Below are positions 1 through 7,083 of a stretch of DNA of 25,639 nucleotides, in pieces (position 1 is the first letter of the stretch; every line of letters begins with the position of its first letter). Below the pieces are notes generated by a model, which saw nothing but the letters and a program-made list of their open reading frames with translations, was not told where the DNA came from and ran no database searches. Source of the DNA: Prevotella sp. UBA5379 (GTDB lineage Bacteria; Bacteroidota; Bacteroidia; Bacteroidales; Bacteroidaceae). Location: assembly GCA_002409785.1 (NCBI GenBank), contig DHOX01000044.1, positions 2,827 through 28,465 on the forward strand, written 5' to 3'. The translations under genes and the position numbers were made by a program.

Positions 1-396
1 CTGGTCAGCGCCCTGGTTCATTATTATAATTACCTGTTTGTCAAATATAATAAGAGTGAAGACCGAAGGAGATCCCGCGAGAGGGACATCTTTAATAAAT
101 TTATCTATCTGGTGAACCGCTCTCATGGCATTGAACGCCAACTTGATTATTATGCGGACAAGATGTTTTTGTCTCAGAGGTATCTGGGATCTATCATCAA
201 AAAGGTCAGCGGGGTTACTGCAAAAGAATGGATCGATCGTGCGGCAATAACGGAAATCAAGGTACTGTTGAAGCATAGTGACAAACAGATAACCCAGATA
301 GCCGATCAACTGCATTTCTCTAATGATAGTTTTTTCAGCAGGTTCTTTAAGCGGCTGACCGGGACTACTCCCAAAAAGTATCGGGAAAACAGTTGA
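1..396 (+). CDS. AraC-family transcriptional regulator, C-terminal part (5' end outside window)
   Basis: The reading frame is open from the first base of the window, so this is the 3' part of a longer gene. The last 90 or so residues form an AraC-type double helix-turn-helix: 'YLGSIIKKVSGVTAKEW' matches the first recognition helix region, and 'ITQIADQLHFSNDSFFSRFF' followed by 'TGTTPKKYR' is the classic second helix and C-terminal signature. The first 30 or so visible residues are a linker rich in Arg and Lys. The N-terminal sensor domain is missing, so the ligand and target genes cannot be named. It converges on the lipoprotein gene with only 43 bp between the stop codons. A GTG at 112 could be called as a start but lies inside the open frame and is not the real one. 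Confidence 0.85.
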   Translation: MVSALVHYYNYLFVKYNKSEDRRRSRERDIFNKFIYLVNRSHGIERQLDYYADKMFLSQRYLGSIIKKVSGVTAKEWIDRAAITEIKVLLKHSDKQITQIADQLHFSNDSFFSRFFKRLTGTTPKKYRENS

Positions 397-439
397 TTTG
401 CCGTAACCTCTTCTCGTCCGTTAGGGAGAACCATCGGGA

Positions 440-853
440 TCAGTACTTCTCGAAATCGAGTTGCAGCAGACTGTCACGTAAGATCATACTGTTCTCATTC
501 AGGTGAAGGATCTTGAAACGGTCATCCAGAAAATTGATGCCAAAAGCCTTTACCAGGTCAGTATTCTTCAGCAGGGAGTCCTCATGCCAGTCATGGATAT
601 AAGGATGATAGAGCCTCAGCGTATCCCTGTACCGTTGATGAAGGAAGAAGATATTCCCATTTCCAACATTGATGAGTTTGCCTTCCACTCCCCAGAAACA
701 TGCGGTCCGGGACAGGTCTTCCACCCCTCCCGTACTCAGCGTATCTATTTCCTTGAGATGCCAGAACCCATCCAGTTTCCCGTTACTGTAAGTATGCAGG
801 TCGCAGGAAGCCAGCACTATAACTCCTAAAATCAGATACAATAGTTTTCTCAT
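440..853 (-). CDS. Small lipoprotein, lipocalin-like
   Basis: Predicted lipoprotein of 137 residues. The chosen start gives MRKLLYLILGVIVLASC, a textbook lipoprotein signal with the lipobox Cys at residue 17. The longer open frame upstream lies inside the Wzi gene and is not used. The mature part opens with 'KLDGFWHLKEIDTL', the G-x-W pattern that begins many short lipocalin-like Bacteroidetes lipoproteins; this assignment is by resemblance only. The start overlaps the stop of the upstream Wzi gene as ATGA, so the two are almost certainly co-transcribed and translationally coupled. A role as an envelope partner of the Wzi-like barrel is inferred from this coupling. No catalytic motif is visible. 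Confidence 0.8.
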   Translation of the reverse strand: MRKLLYLILGVIVLASCDLHTYSNGKLDGFWHLKEIDTLSTGGVEDLSRTACFWGVEGKLINVGNGNIFFLHQRYRDTLRLYHPYIHDWHEDSLLKNTDLVKAFGINFLDDRFKILHLNENSMILRDSLLQLDFEKY

Positions 854-2385
854 AAAATTCCGATCTTTACCACCGACAATTGAAAACCTTTGTTGTTGCC
901 ATAGATCCCACCGGCATCCAGCCCGAGGGCACCTTTGACCACCCACCCATGGCTAAGGGCATAATTCAGTTCAAGCATCATGCTGAAATCCTTCCTCACG
1001 GGCAGATACGGTCCCGTGTATGTCCCCCAACCCTTCTGGAAGGTAGCCAGGACACGATAGGACAGCAGATGGTCAGGAAGGATCTCTCCCCTTTCATCCA
1101 TCCGTGCATTCAGACAACCGTCGAAACCGAAATGCCACGCTACAAAGCGGTTGTCCTCCACGCGGTTACGGTGATCACTGTTATAGAGAGGGGAGCGGAA
1201 CAGCGGGTTTCCCATCACCTGTCCCCAGTGCTGCCAGGAACAGTAAATATGGTGGTTGCAGTAGTCATCGTCACCGGCAATATGATAGGACTCCAGCGTG
1301 CCATGGTCGTGATAGATCGGTCCGCTCTGATATTTGGTATACAGGTATTCTGCCACCACATCTCTCAGCCAGGTGCCCCTTTTCAGATTCAGTTCCGATC
1401 CCAGCATAATATCCTTGAAATCATAAAGATAAAACTTCCATTTCTTCTTCTCGTTCCACTCGCTGCCATGGCCATAACCGTCATAGTCCAGGAAGAACAT
1501 CTGGGAATGGTCCTCGAAATAGTGATCCCAATAGAAGGAGATGTCGTAGGAGGGCTGGTCATAACGGATCCGGCCGACCCAGCTGCCTAACTGATTACCT
1601 TCTGCATTGGCAAACTTCCCCTCACCGGGATCACCACCGCCGCCCCAGAACACGTTCCAGCAGTCTTTCAGGCCATCACCTCCCTTCACCACTCCGCTGC
1701 CGGGGGTATAACTCCTGCCACCAAACTGGGTAGCCATCTCCAGGCCCAGCTCCACGGTCAGGGGTCGTTCCGGATCCCCCACCCTCAGATACCCGGCCTT
1801 GGAATGGTAGAGCACCTGCTGGCAATACATCGAATGCTTGCCCGTAAACTTCCTCTGCCAGGCATCATCCGTAAACATCCCGTATGCGATATGTCCCTTG
1901 ATATAGAGCCATCTCCATATCTTCGTGTATTCCGGCAGCGCAATCCTTACCTGAGGCACCGGCCGGGCGTTGATCCCCAGGGCCTGTGAGCCCGATGATA
2001 AGTTTGCGTTCTTGAGCTGCAGCGGATATTCCTTCGCTCCGACGGTCAATGCCCCATGCAGCCATCTCCCCTCCACGTAAGCCTGTTGCAGGACCAGCGT
2101 GGAAGTATAGTTATAGGTCGCTGCCATTTCCATGCCGCCTCCCCACGAGATCTTCCGAATCCCCGGAATGCTGTCCTTTTTCTCAACTCCTGCCAGGAAA
2201 TATCCGTTGGATCTCTCCAGTGAGGACAAACCGTACTTATTTGCGTTCAGCCAAAGCGGCGTCACCCGGTCAGACCATGAACTTTGGGCCTCTACCTTAT
2301 ATCCGGCCTCCTGTGCCCACATGATTGCCGGCACGCAACAACTCCATAAGAAAAGAAATATTCTATATTCCATATCTTTTACCAT
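850..2385 (-). CDS. Capsule assembly Wzi-family outer-membrane protein
   Basis: About 511 residues with an N-terminal signal peptide (hydrophobic run 'YRIFLFLWSCCVPAIMWAQ') and then a protein of alternating aromatic and polar residues typical of an outer-membrane beta barrel. It resembles the Caps_assemb_Wzi family of Bacteroidetes: 'TPLWLNANKYGLSS' just after the signal peptide, 'VGAKEYPLQL', 'GINARPVPQVRIALPEYT', and a late 'SFYWDHYFEDHSQM' segment. In Enterobacteria Wzi is a barrel lectin that anchors capsule at the surface; the same role here is inferred. Three ATGs are possible (2394, 2385, 2373); 2385 or 2373 place the signal peptide correctly. It overlaps the downstream lipoprotein by 4 nt. 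It lies apart from the main polysaccharide cluster at 7-15 kb. Confidence 0.85.
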   Translation of the reverse strand: MVKDMEYRIFLFLWSCCVPAIMWAQEAGYKVEAQSSWSDRVTPLWLNANKYGLSSLERSNGYFLAGVEKKDSIPGIRKISWGGGMEMAATYNYTSTLVLQQAYVEGRWLHGALTVGAKEYPLQLKNANLSSGSQALGINARPVPQVRIALPEYTKIWRWLYIKGHIAYGMFTDDAWQRKFTGKHSMYCQQVLYHSKAGYLRVGDPERPLTVELGLEMATQFGGRSYTPGSGVVKGGDGLKDCWNVFWGGGGDPGEGKFANAEGNQLGSWVGRIRYDQPSYDISFYWDHYFEDHSQMFFLDYDGYGHGSEWNEKKKWKFYLYDFKDIMLGSELNLKRGTWLRDVVAEYLYTKYQSGPIYHDHGTLESYHIAGDDDYCNHHIYCSWQHWGQVMGNPLFRSPLYNSDHRNRVEDNRFVAWHFGFDGCLNARMDERGEILPDHLLSYRVLATFQKGWGTYTGPYLPVRKDFSMMLELNYALSHGWVVKGALGLDAGGIYGNNKGFQLSVVKIGIL

Positions 2386-2518
2386 CAATCCCATCTCGGC
2401 CCTCAATCCCCTGTTCCGCACCCGGCGTTCTTACATCATGGACCAGCCCCGCATCAAGAGACAGTCTGGGATTCTTCTACATCTCTTGAGAGGTACTGAG
2501 AGGAAGATCATGAGCCTT

Positions 2519-2680
2519 TTATTTTTGCCAGGCTTCTATCCTGGCTTTGATCAGTTTTAAGGGTAAACGATGATTCGATGCAGCCAGTTCCTTAAGCTTA
2601 GAGACAGCTCTGGATCTTGAGAGAACACGACACTCCACCAACTGATCAAATACATTAGCATCATTAATGACAATATTCAT
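2519..2680 (-). pseudogene. Internally deleted PIN-domain toxin remnant
   Basis: A 53-residue frame starting one base after the stop of the XRE-ImmA gene. The first ten residues, MNIVINDANV, match the beta-1 strand and first catalytic Asp of PIN-domain nucleases (typically M-x-V-x-I-N-D-A-N-V/I). The next residues, 'FDQLVECRVLSRSRAVSKL' and 'NHRLPLKLIKARIEAWQK', read like the extreme C-terminal helices of the same family, where 'W-V-F-D-x-L-V' precedes a Lys/Leu-rich helix. PIN toxins of this type are around 150 or more residues, so the middle, with the remaining acidic catalytic residues, is gone while the frame is preserved. It should be inactive as a nuclease. The assignment rests on pattern recognition and was not checked by alignment. 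Confidence 0.6.
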
Positions 2681-2681
2681 C

Positions 2682-3752
2682 TCATACGAGTTCAAGTTCT
2701 TTCCGCACGTCCTCTAAAGAACAGTCAAGCAGTACAGCTGCCTTAGAATAAGAAATGAGGTCACAAGCCAAAGCTTTATAGACCAAACGGGAAAAGCGAT
2801 TTGACTGATCAGAATGATAAACACTTCGTTCCACTTCCTTCTTAAACCGTTTGTCTCTATTCTTCATCATACAAAAATACCGATACCGCAGTTCACTGAT
2901 AATGTCCAGGTATTTTGCCTTAAACATGAGCGCATCCACAGACACGCCAAATCTAAGTTGGATATCCCTCAGTTCCTTAAGAGAAATATCATGCCGTTTA
3001 TTGCCAATTATATCCAGAAAAACCTTAGCAGGGATCAGCAGTTCATTGGCAAAGGTAGAGCACAAATGTTCCTTTTCCTTTAGTTCTGTTCCCTCCCGGA
3101 AATGGAGCAGGATATGTCCCAACTCATGTAAAGCAGTCAATCGCTTTCTCTCTACCGTATAATGCCGGTTCAATACGATTATAGGCCGATGATCATCAAC
3201 AAGACCGCACATCCCGTCAAAAGCATCCAAGGCCTCAATTTCTATCACTTTAATTTGGTGGTTCTCAAGTAATTCAATGACAGACGGTATGCCCTCTTCG
3301 CCTAAATTCCAGTCATGTCTGACCTTCTCTGCCAGATCCATCACATCCTTCTGGTCCTTGATCTTGTCAGAAGATAGAGAATACTCAAATTCAGAATCAA
3401 TCCCGAAAATCTTTTCTATCTCCGAATATCGTTCTATCCGGTCCCTTACCGTTTCACGGATAGACTCTGTCTGTCTGATTCCCAATCCTGACTTCTTGCG
3501 AAATTCTATACACTTCAACGGATCATGAAACGGACGCACAAAATAGTCTGCCTTCACTCCCAAAGCATCAGCCAAAGCAATATGTACAGAAGAATCAGGA
3601 AACATTTTTCCACCCTCATATTTGGAAATGGCCTGTTTGGAAACTCTGTTCCCCATTCTCTTGCACAACCCATCCATAGAAAAGCCTCTCATAACCCGGG
3701 CGTTCCTAAGTCTTTGACCGAATAGTTTTCTCAATTCCATTTCTGCTGACAT
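2682..3752 (-). CDS. XRE-family regulator with ImmA/IrrE (M78) metallopeptidase domain
   Basis: 356 residues with two domains. Residues 7-72 form a Cro/CI-type helix-turn-helix ('LCKRMGNRVSKQAISKYEGG', then 'ADALGVKADYF'). Residues about 150-285 form an ImmA/IrrE zinc-peptidase domain with HELGH at 209-213 and 'FANELLIP' at 234-241, which supplies the third zinc ligand (Glu237). Proteins with this layout act as antitoxin or repressor partners of a downstream toxin, often a PIN protein, or as protease-controlled repressors. Here the partner follows after 1 nt but is reduced to a remnant. The C-terminal 70 residues are a helical extension. The promoter contains a palindrome across its -7 element and a second palindrome upstream, consistent with self-repression. 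The start is ATG at 3752; Met5 is a possible alternative. Confidence 0.88.
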   Translation of the reverse strand: MSAEMELRKLFGQRLRNARVMRGFSMDGLCKRMGNRVSKQAISKYEGGKMFPDSSVHIALADALGVKADYFVRPFHDPLKCIEFRKKSGLGIRQTESIRETVRDRIERYSEIEKIFGIDSEFEYSLSSDKIKDQKDVMDLAEKVRHDWNLGEEGIPSVIELLENHQIKVIEIEALDAFDGMCGLVDDHRPIIVLNRHYTVERKRLTALHELGHILLHFREGTELKEKEHLCSTFANELLIPAKVFLDIIGNKRHDISLKELRDIQLRFGVSVDALMFKAKYLDIISELRYRYFCMMKNRDKRFKKEVERSVYHSDQSNRFSRLVYKALACDLISYSKAAVLLDCSLEDVRKELELV

Positions 3753-3766
3753 AGCTCTTCTTCCTT

Positions 3767-3781
3767 TAGTTTACAAAACTA
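3767..3781. promoter_or_regulatory. Palindromic operator overlapping the -7 element
   Basis: TAGTTTACAAAACTA: two perfect 6-bp arms (3767-3772 and 3776-3781) around a 3-bp centre. It covers the -7 element of the promoter at 3774-3804, so a bound protein would block transcription. The likely binder, by analogy with XRE autoregulation, is the product of the adjacent XRE-ImmA gene. Confidence 0.6.
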
Positions 3782-3804
3782 CTAATATTTCCGCACATTG
3801 TCAA
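3774..3804 (-). promoter_or_regulatory. Promoter of the XRE-ImmA/PIN operon
   Basis: On the minus strand a TTG at 3804-3802 is followed after 20 nt by TAGTTTTG at 3781-3774, a full match to the Bacteroidetes -7 consensus TAnnTTTG. Transcription would start a few bases further on, giving a leader of about 15 nt before the ATG at 3752. Confidence 0.65.
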
Positions 3805-3815
3805 CCTTTTCCTTA

Positions 3816-3831
3816 AGTTTTTTATAAAACT
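3816..3831. promoter_or_regulatory. Second operator-like palindrome
   Basis: AGTTTTTTATAAAACT: 6-bp arms AGTTTT and AAAACT around TTAT. It shares the AGTTT/AAACT half-sites with the palindrome at 3767-3781 and lies just upstream of the -33 region of the same promoter, about 50 bp away centre to centre. It may be a second, cooperative site. Confidence 0.5.
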
Positions 3832-4084
3832 ATGATAATCATTCCTGTTTATCATGATTGCTATCAGGATAGCACTATGCACATCCATCATCATATTCCT
3901 TAGCCTTCTCCATATCCAAAGTGGTAGGAAGAGCATATTCTGCAAAAAAACTGCATAAAAGCATAAAAATATGCTTAAACGTGCTTGTTTCTCAAAAAAA
4001 AGTATTATTATAGGCCGGTATTAAAAAACACTCAGACGAAAAGAGGAATTCTGAGGAAATATCTAAACCTTTAAACCTAACAAC

Positions 4085-4576
4085 ATGGAGAATACTTTAA
4101 CCGAAGAGGAAGAGCAGATCGGTGAAGTACAACTGACTTCACCCAGTGTATCACGCGCCATCTACAGACGCTATTTCAACAAATCATTCATCTTTGATGA
4201 CCTTAACGAATACATGAACCACGACCGCAGGTTCAGGTCTGAAATGCAACAGCTGTTCACCCATTATGCTATCGGCGATGACCGGTTTGATTTCGGCAGG
4301 ATCACGGACCTGGGTTGTGTGCCGAGCAGGATGGAGAACACGGTCATCCAACTCATTGTCCATAATGCCAGTCCCGAATACCTGAAGCTGAAGAAGTCAA
4401 TGAAACCTTTCCCAGAGCGGGATGGTTTCTTCCATTTCATCTGCTCCGCCTTCAGGACCCTTCCCGGCACCAAGCGATGGTTCAAACTCGCCCACTATTT
4501 TAATGTGGCGGCCAAGGCAAGGAAGGACAACCAACTGAAAGGGTTGCATCTGAACCATCATCCGGCCGATGCCTGA
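4085..4576 (+). CDS. Hypothetical protein, 163 residues, family not recognised
   Basis: A clear ATG-started gene with good coding character and no overlap with other genes. It is probably cytoplasmic: there is no signal peptide or membrane segment. The N-terminus is acidic ('MENTLTEEEEQIGEVQL'), then comes a basic aromatic segment ('SRAIYRRYFNKSFIFDDL'). The middle carries 'GRITDLGCVPSRMENTVIQL', and the C-terminus is basic with many His and Lys ('RWFKLAHYFNVAAKARKDN'). The charge pattern would allow nucleic-acid binding, but that is only a guess. It is monocistronic, with a strong hairpin terminator about 60 bp downstream. Its nearest unusual neighbour is the 22-bp-phased array 275 bp downstream. 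Confidence 0.75.
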   Translation: MENTLTEEEEQIGEVQLTSPSVSRAIYRRYFNKSFIFDDLNEYMNHDRRFRSEMQQLFTHYAIGDDRFDFGRITDLGCVPSRMENTVIQLIVHNASPEYLKLKKSMKPFPERDGFFHFICSAFRTLPGTKRWFKLAHYFNVAAKARKDNQLKGLHLNHHPADA

Positions 4577-4592
4577 AGGTGAGTCAAAATGG

Positions 4593-4626
4593 AATTACGA
4601 TCCCCTACATGTTACGAATCGTAATT
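4593..4626. repeat. Inverted repeat after the hypothetical gene
   Basis: AATTACGAT (4593-4601) and ATCGTAATT (4618-4626) are perfect 9-bp arms around a 16-nt loop. The right arm also pairs with TTACGA at 4612-4617, so two alternative hairpins can form. It sits 17 bp after the stop codon, between the gene and its terminator. Confidence 0.5.
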
Positions 4627-4633
4627 AACAAAG

Positions 4634-4683
4634 ATAAAAGCCATATTTAACCCATATAGATATGGGAAAGATATGGCTTTTAT
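4634..4683 (+). terminator. Strong hairpin terminator, possibly bidirectional
   Basis: Outer arms ATAAAAGCCATAT (4634-4646) and ATATGGCTTTTAT (4671-4683) enclose an inner stem CCCATAT/ATATGGG with a 2-nt loop; a TTAA/AAAG internal loop separates them. The T-rich right end fits termination of the 163-residue gene, and the A-rich left end could serve the other strand. Confidence 0.7.
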
Positions 4684-4850
4684 TGGGCCTTACCATTATC
4701 CGCTTACAGATTATGAGTAAGGTCTTTCAAAAATAGAGTTTTGATACACTCTCCAGATGGTCATAAAGTAAAAGACATCTCCATTATCCGGGATAGCCGT
4801 CAAATTCCGCCTCTCCCATCAGGAATTATTATCACCCGTCACCCACCCCA

Positions 4851-4982
4851 ATGGTGCATCTGCATCATCTCTATGGTGCATTCAGCCACCCTGTATGGTG
4901 CATCCAGCTCATCCCAATGGTACATCGCGATCGATGCTATAGTGCATCGGAGTTAACACTGTGGTGCATAGGATATGCCTTC
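4851..4982. repeat. 22-bp-phased array of six ATGGTGCAT cores
   Basis: A 9-bp core, consensus ATGGTGCAT, begins at 4851, 4873, 4895, 4917, 4939 and 4961, so every interval is exactly 22 bp. Units 1-3 are identical in the core; unit 4 has ATGGTACAT, unit 5 ATAGTGCAT and unit 6 GTGGTGCAT. A C follows the core in four of the six units. The 13 bp between cores is not conserved. The period is close to two helical turns, so all cores would face the same side of the DNA. It is not a multiple of three, which argues against a peptide repeat. Iterons or regulator-binding sites are possible; the function is unknown. Confidence 0.85.
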
Positions 4983-5296
4983 ATTCAGATCAGATCAAAA
5001 GGAGATTGACACCATCAAGGGTCAATTATGGGAAAAACAGCAAACGGCAGTCTTTTTATGCATACTCATAAAACTCATGAAGAAATGAAATGGGATAAGG
5101 ATTAAACCACTTACGGTTGTATCATCTAAATTACTACTGGAACCGGGAAACGTCTAAAAAAAACATCAAAAGTTTCAATTTCATATAGAAATACATCAGA
5201 AAATATTATGATGCAGAAGGCTAGAAAATTAGAGGAGCATCTTTTGTATATCTAATTTTAAGATCAGGTCCTTTTAGAATAATGCCCCTTTTAACT

Positions 5297-5330
5297 AAAA
5301 AGCACCGGTCCGTTGAACCGATGCTTTTTT
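5297..5330 (-). terminator. Bidirectional hairpin terminator downstream of the PL9-like lyase
   Basis: AAAAGCA-CGGT pairs with ACCG-TGCTTTT across one mismatch and a 7-nt loop. T runs lie on both sides (TGCTTTTTT on the plus strand, TGCTTTTTAG on the minus strand). It lies about 150 nt past the stop of the lyase gene and probably ends that transcript. Nothing obvious is transcribed into it from the left. Confidence 0.6.
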
Positions 5331-5480
5331 CAGGAAATAAAAAATCAATTGATTTCTTACTCGTTAGAAATAGCCGAGTATGCCTGTACTAATGCTACTT
5401 CTCCTCACGAAGTTACCAATCTGGCACGTCTCCATTATTATCAGTTCAGAACTGATCACAGAAAACTCCGATCCTCTGCA

Positions 5481-6869
5481 TCAAGGAAGGATACCCTTTG
5501 CATAGTTAGTAGACTTGAAATCAAACTGGTATCCCATTTGCTTATTATATAAAGGACTGCTTTTCTTTAAAAGGAGGAATGTCAGATCAGGCAAACTGCC
5601 GTCTGCTTTCCGCGGTCCTGTCAACTGCTGATAATCAGTGGTGTTTTCAAAATCACCAGAAGACGGAGAATAATCGTAAGGCAAAAAAGAATTATTCACG
5701 ATCGTACACTTCGTCTGATCAATTTGAGTAAAATTTCCTTTTACTCCGGAAAGTGCTATATTATTGACCAGTACATGATCATAGCCGTCCACATCCACAG
5801 CATCATCCCAGGACTTCTGGTTTACCATGCAGAAATTATACTTATTATAACAAGCGGTATTATTATACCAATCATCACCATTGAGATGATGGTTAGCATA
5901 AAAACCATTGGCCTTGTTATGATAAGCGATGCAGTTCTCAATAGTATTCACAGGAGCTTTAATTTCTGCAGGCAACGCCCTTAGGCCATAGCCTCCCCCC
6001 TTGAAACCATTGCCATCACCTTCACTTAAATTACTAAAATTCTTATACCCATTATAAAACGACCAGCAATGATCGAAAACCACCGAAGCATAATTGTTGA
6101 TACAATCATATCCATCATCACTGTTACACCATGCCCTGCACCCTCGGAAAACATTTCCGGTATCCTCTGCACGCACATGGCATCCAAATCCATCAGTATT
6201 GCCGCCTATACCACCTTCAGATACACAGTCATAGTTGTTATAAGCATCGCAGTTCAGAAAAAGGTTATTACTACCCTTAGTAACATAAAATCCGATGCCC
6301 ATCCCGTCATGTACGGCTATATCTTCAATCACATTATCATGATTTCCACGGCGGATAGTAACCCCCTCCGATTGTGTATGTGTAGTGATCGTGACCTGGG
6401 TGCCAATAACATCAAAATTCTTCAGATGCAGATAATCTGCATGGATATAGAATCCCGCCACCCTGTATCCTACGGGTTTCACATTCGAGAAATCAAATAC
6501 CGGCCGTTCGCCCGGATACCCGAAATAGCAGATAGGTTTACTTTCTGTCCCACTCTTGGTCAAATCAAAAATACAAGCATAAAGGGACTCCTGTATATCT
6601 GTATAGGTATTGACCTTGTACGTACCACCACGGAAATAAACGGTGTCACCAGGTGAAGCAATATCCTGGGCATGAGCAAATGAAGCAATAGGTGAATCTA
6701 TCGTACCTTTGTTATGATCATTTCCTGTAGGAGAAACAAAAATCGCATTTGTATTCACCACAGGGTTATTCACAATCGGCTGACTTACAGCAGATACGCC
6801 ATGATCTCCACAACTACACAAGAGTACAACGCAACTGAAGAAATCCAAGTAACAGATTACTTTTTTCAT
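5481..6869 (-). CDS. PL9-like polysaccharide (pectate) lyase lipoprotein, right-handed beta-helix
   Basis: 462 residues. The N-terminus is a lipoprotein signal with 'VVLLCSC' and the likely lipid-anchored Cys at residue 20. 'IFVSPTGNDHNKGTIDSPIA' (43-61) is the usual opening of secreted beta-helix lyases, and the rest is beta-helix with many Asn/Gly turns. The PL9 active-site pattern is visible: Asp226 in 'NTDGFGC', Asp251, Asp252 and Asp255 in 'NSDDGYD', and Lys290 in 'GNGFKGGG'. Asp226 to Lys290 is 64 residues, the same spacing as the calcium ligand and catalytic Lys of Dickeya Pel9A. It should cleave uronic-acid-containing polysaccharide by beta-elimination at the cell surface. It stands alone, with no SusC/SusD pair nearby. 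The substrate is inferred, not shown. Confidence 0.82.
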   Translation of the reverse strand: MKKVICYLDFFSCVVLLCSCGDHGVSAVSQPIVNNPVVNTNAIFVSPTGNDHNKGTIDSPIASFAHAQDIASPGDTVYFRGGTYKVNTYTDIQESLYACIFDLTKSGTESKPICYFGYPGERPVFDFSNVKPVGYRVAGFYIHADYLHLKNFDVIGTQVTITTHTQSEGVTIRRGNHDNVIEDIAVHDGMGIGFYVTKGSNNLFLNCDAYNNYDCVSEGGIGGNTDGFGCHVRAEDTGNVFRGCRAWCNSDDGYDCINNYASVVFDHCWSFYNGYKNFSNLSEGDGNGFKGGGYGLRALPAEIKAPVNTIENCIAYHNKANGFYANHHLNGDDWYNNTACYNKYNFCMVNQKSWDDAVDVDGYDHVLVNNIALSGVKGNFTQIDQTKCTIVNNSFLPYDYSPSSGDFENTTDYQQLTGPRKADGSLPDLTFLLLKKSSPLYNKQMGYQFDFKSTNYAKGILP

Positions 6870-7083
6870 TGTTTTTATGTTATTGATTGTTTTAGTAGTT
6901 ATCTTATTAAGTACGAGTCAAAATTAAGAATTAAATCTGAAAGACTCATAACATTTTACCTTTATTAACTCGATTCCTGTTAATTGAGCCGTAAATACCA
7001 AGCGATACATCTCACTGATCATCAGTAAAATAAATGTCAACCACATTTATTCAGTTGACCCTAAAGCAAAGCATCCCGTCCCT

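Larger units (their letters stand above)
3753..4084. other. Divergent intergenic region, 332 bp
   Basis: This is the divergent spacer between the XRE-ImmA gene and the 163-residue gene. It holds the promoter and two palindromes described separately, then an A-rich stretch with a perfect hairpin (AAGCATA 3959-3965, loop AAAA, TATGCTT 3970-3976). No convincing TAnnTTTG promoter was found for the rightward gene. Confidence 0.6.
4577..5480. other. Long non-coding region with structured elements, about 900 bp
   Basis: No credible gene was found on either strand. In order it holds an inverted repeat (4593-4626), a terminator (4634-4683), the 22-bp-phased array (4851-4982), an AT-rich stretch, a perfect inverted repeat (AAAATTAGA 5225-5233 and TCTAATTTT 5251-5259) and a second terminator (5297-5330). 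The last 150 bp before the lyase gene show nothing recognisable. Confidence 0.6.

Noticed and set aside
440..946. Longer 168-residue version of the small lipoprotein
   Set aside because: The first 31 codons overlap the end of the Wzi gene and hide a perfect lipoprotein signal that begins at the ATG at 853.
4741..4956. 71-residue plus-strand frame across the repeat array
   Set aside because: A 22-bp period is out of phase with codons, so the repeats encode different peptides in each unit; the composition is not protein-like and there is no promoter.
4851..4982. CRISPR array
   Set aside because: The repeated core is only 9 bp and the period 22 bp, the units are degenerate, and there are no cas genes in the window.
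5313..5552. 79-residue plus-strand frame starting inside a terminator
   Set aside because: Its start lies within the hairpin at 5297-5330 and its end overlaps the lyase gene; nothing in the peptide resembles a known family.
6919..6926. TAATTTTG as the -7 element of the PL9-like gene
   Set aside because: It matches TAnnTTTG, but this AT-rich region would give such matches by chance and there is no -33 element at the right distance.
7027..7059. Possible terminator after the sugar-phosphate transferase gene
   Set aside because: Two alternative short AT-rich hairpins can form (AATAAATG/CATTTATT and GTCAAC/GTTGAC), but there is no T tract on the right side.
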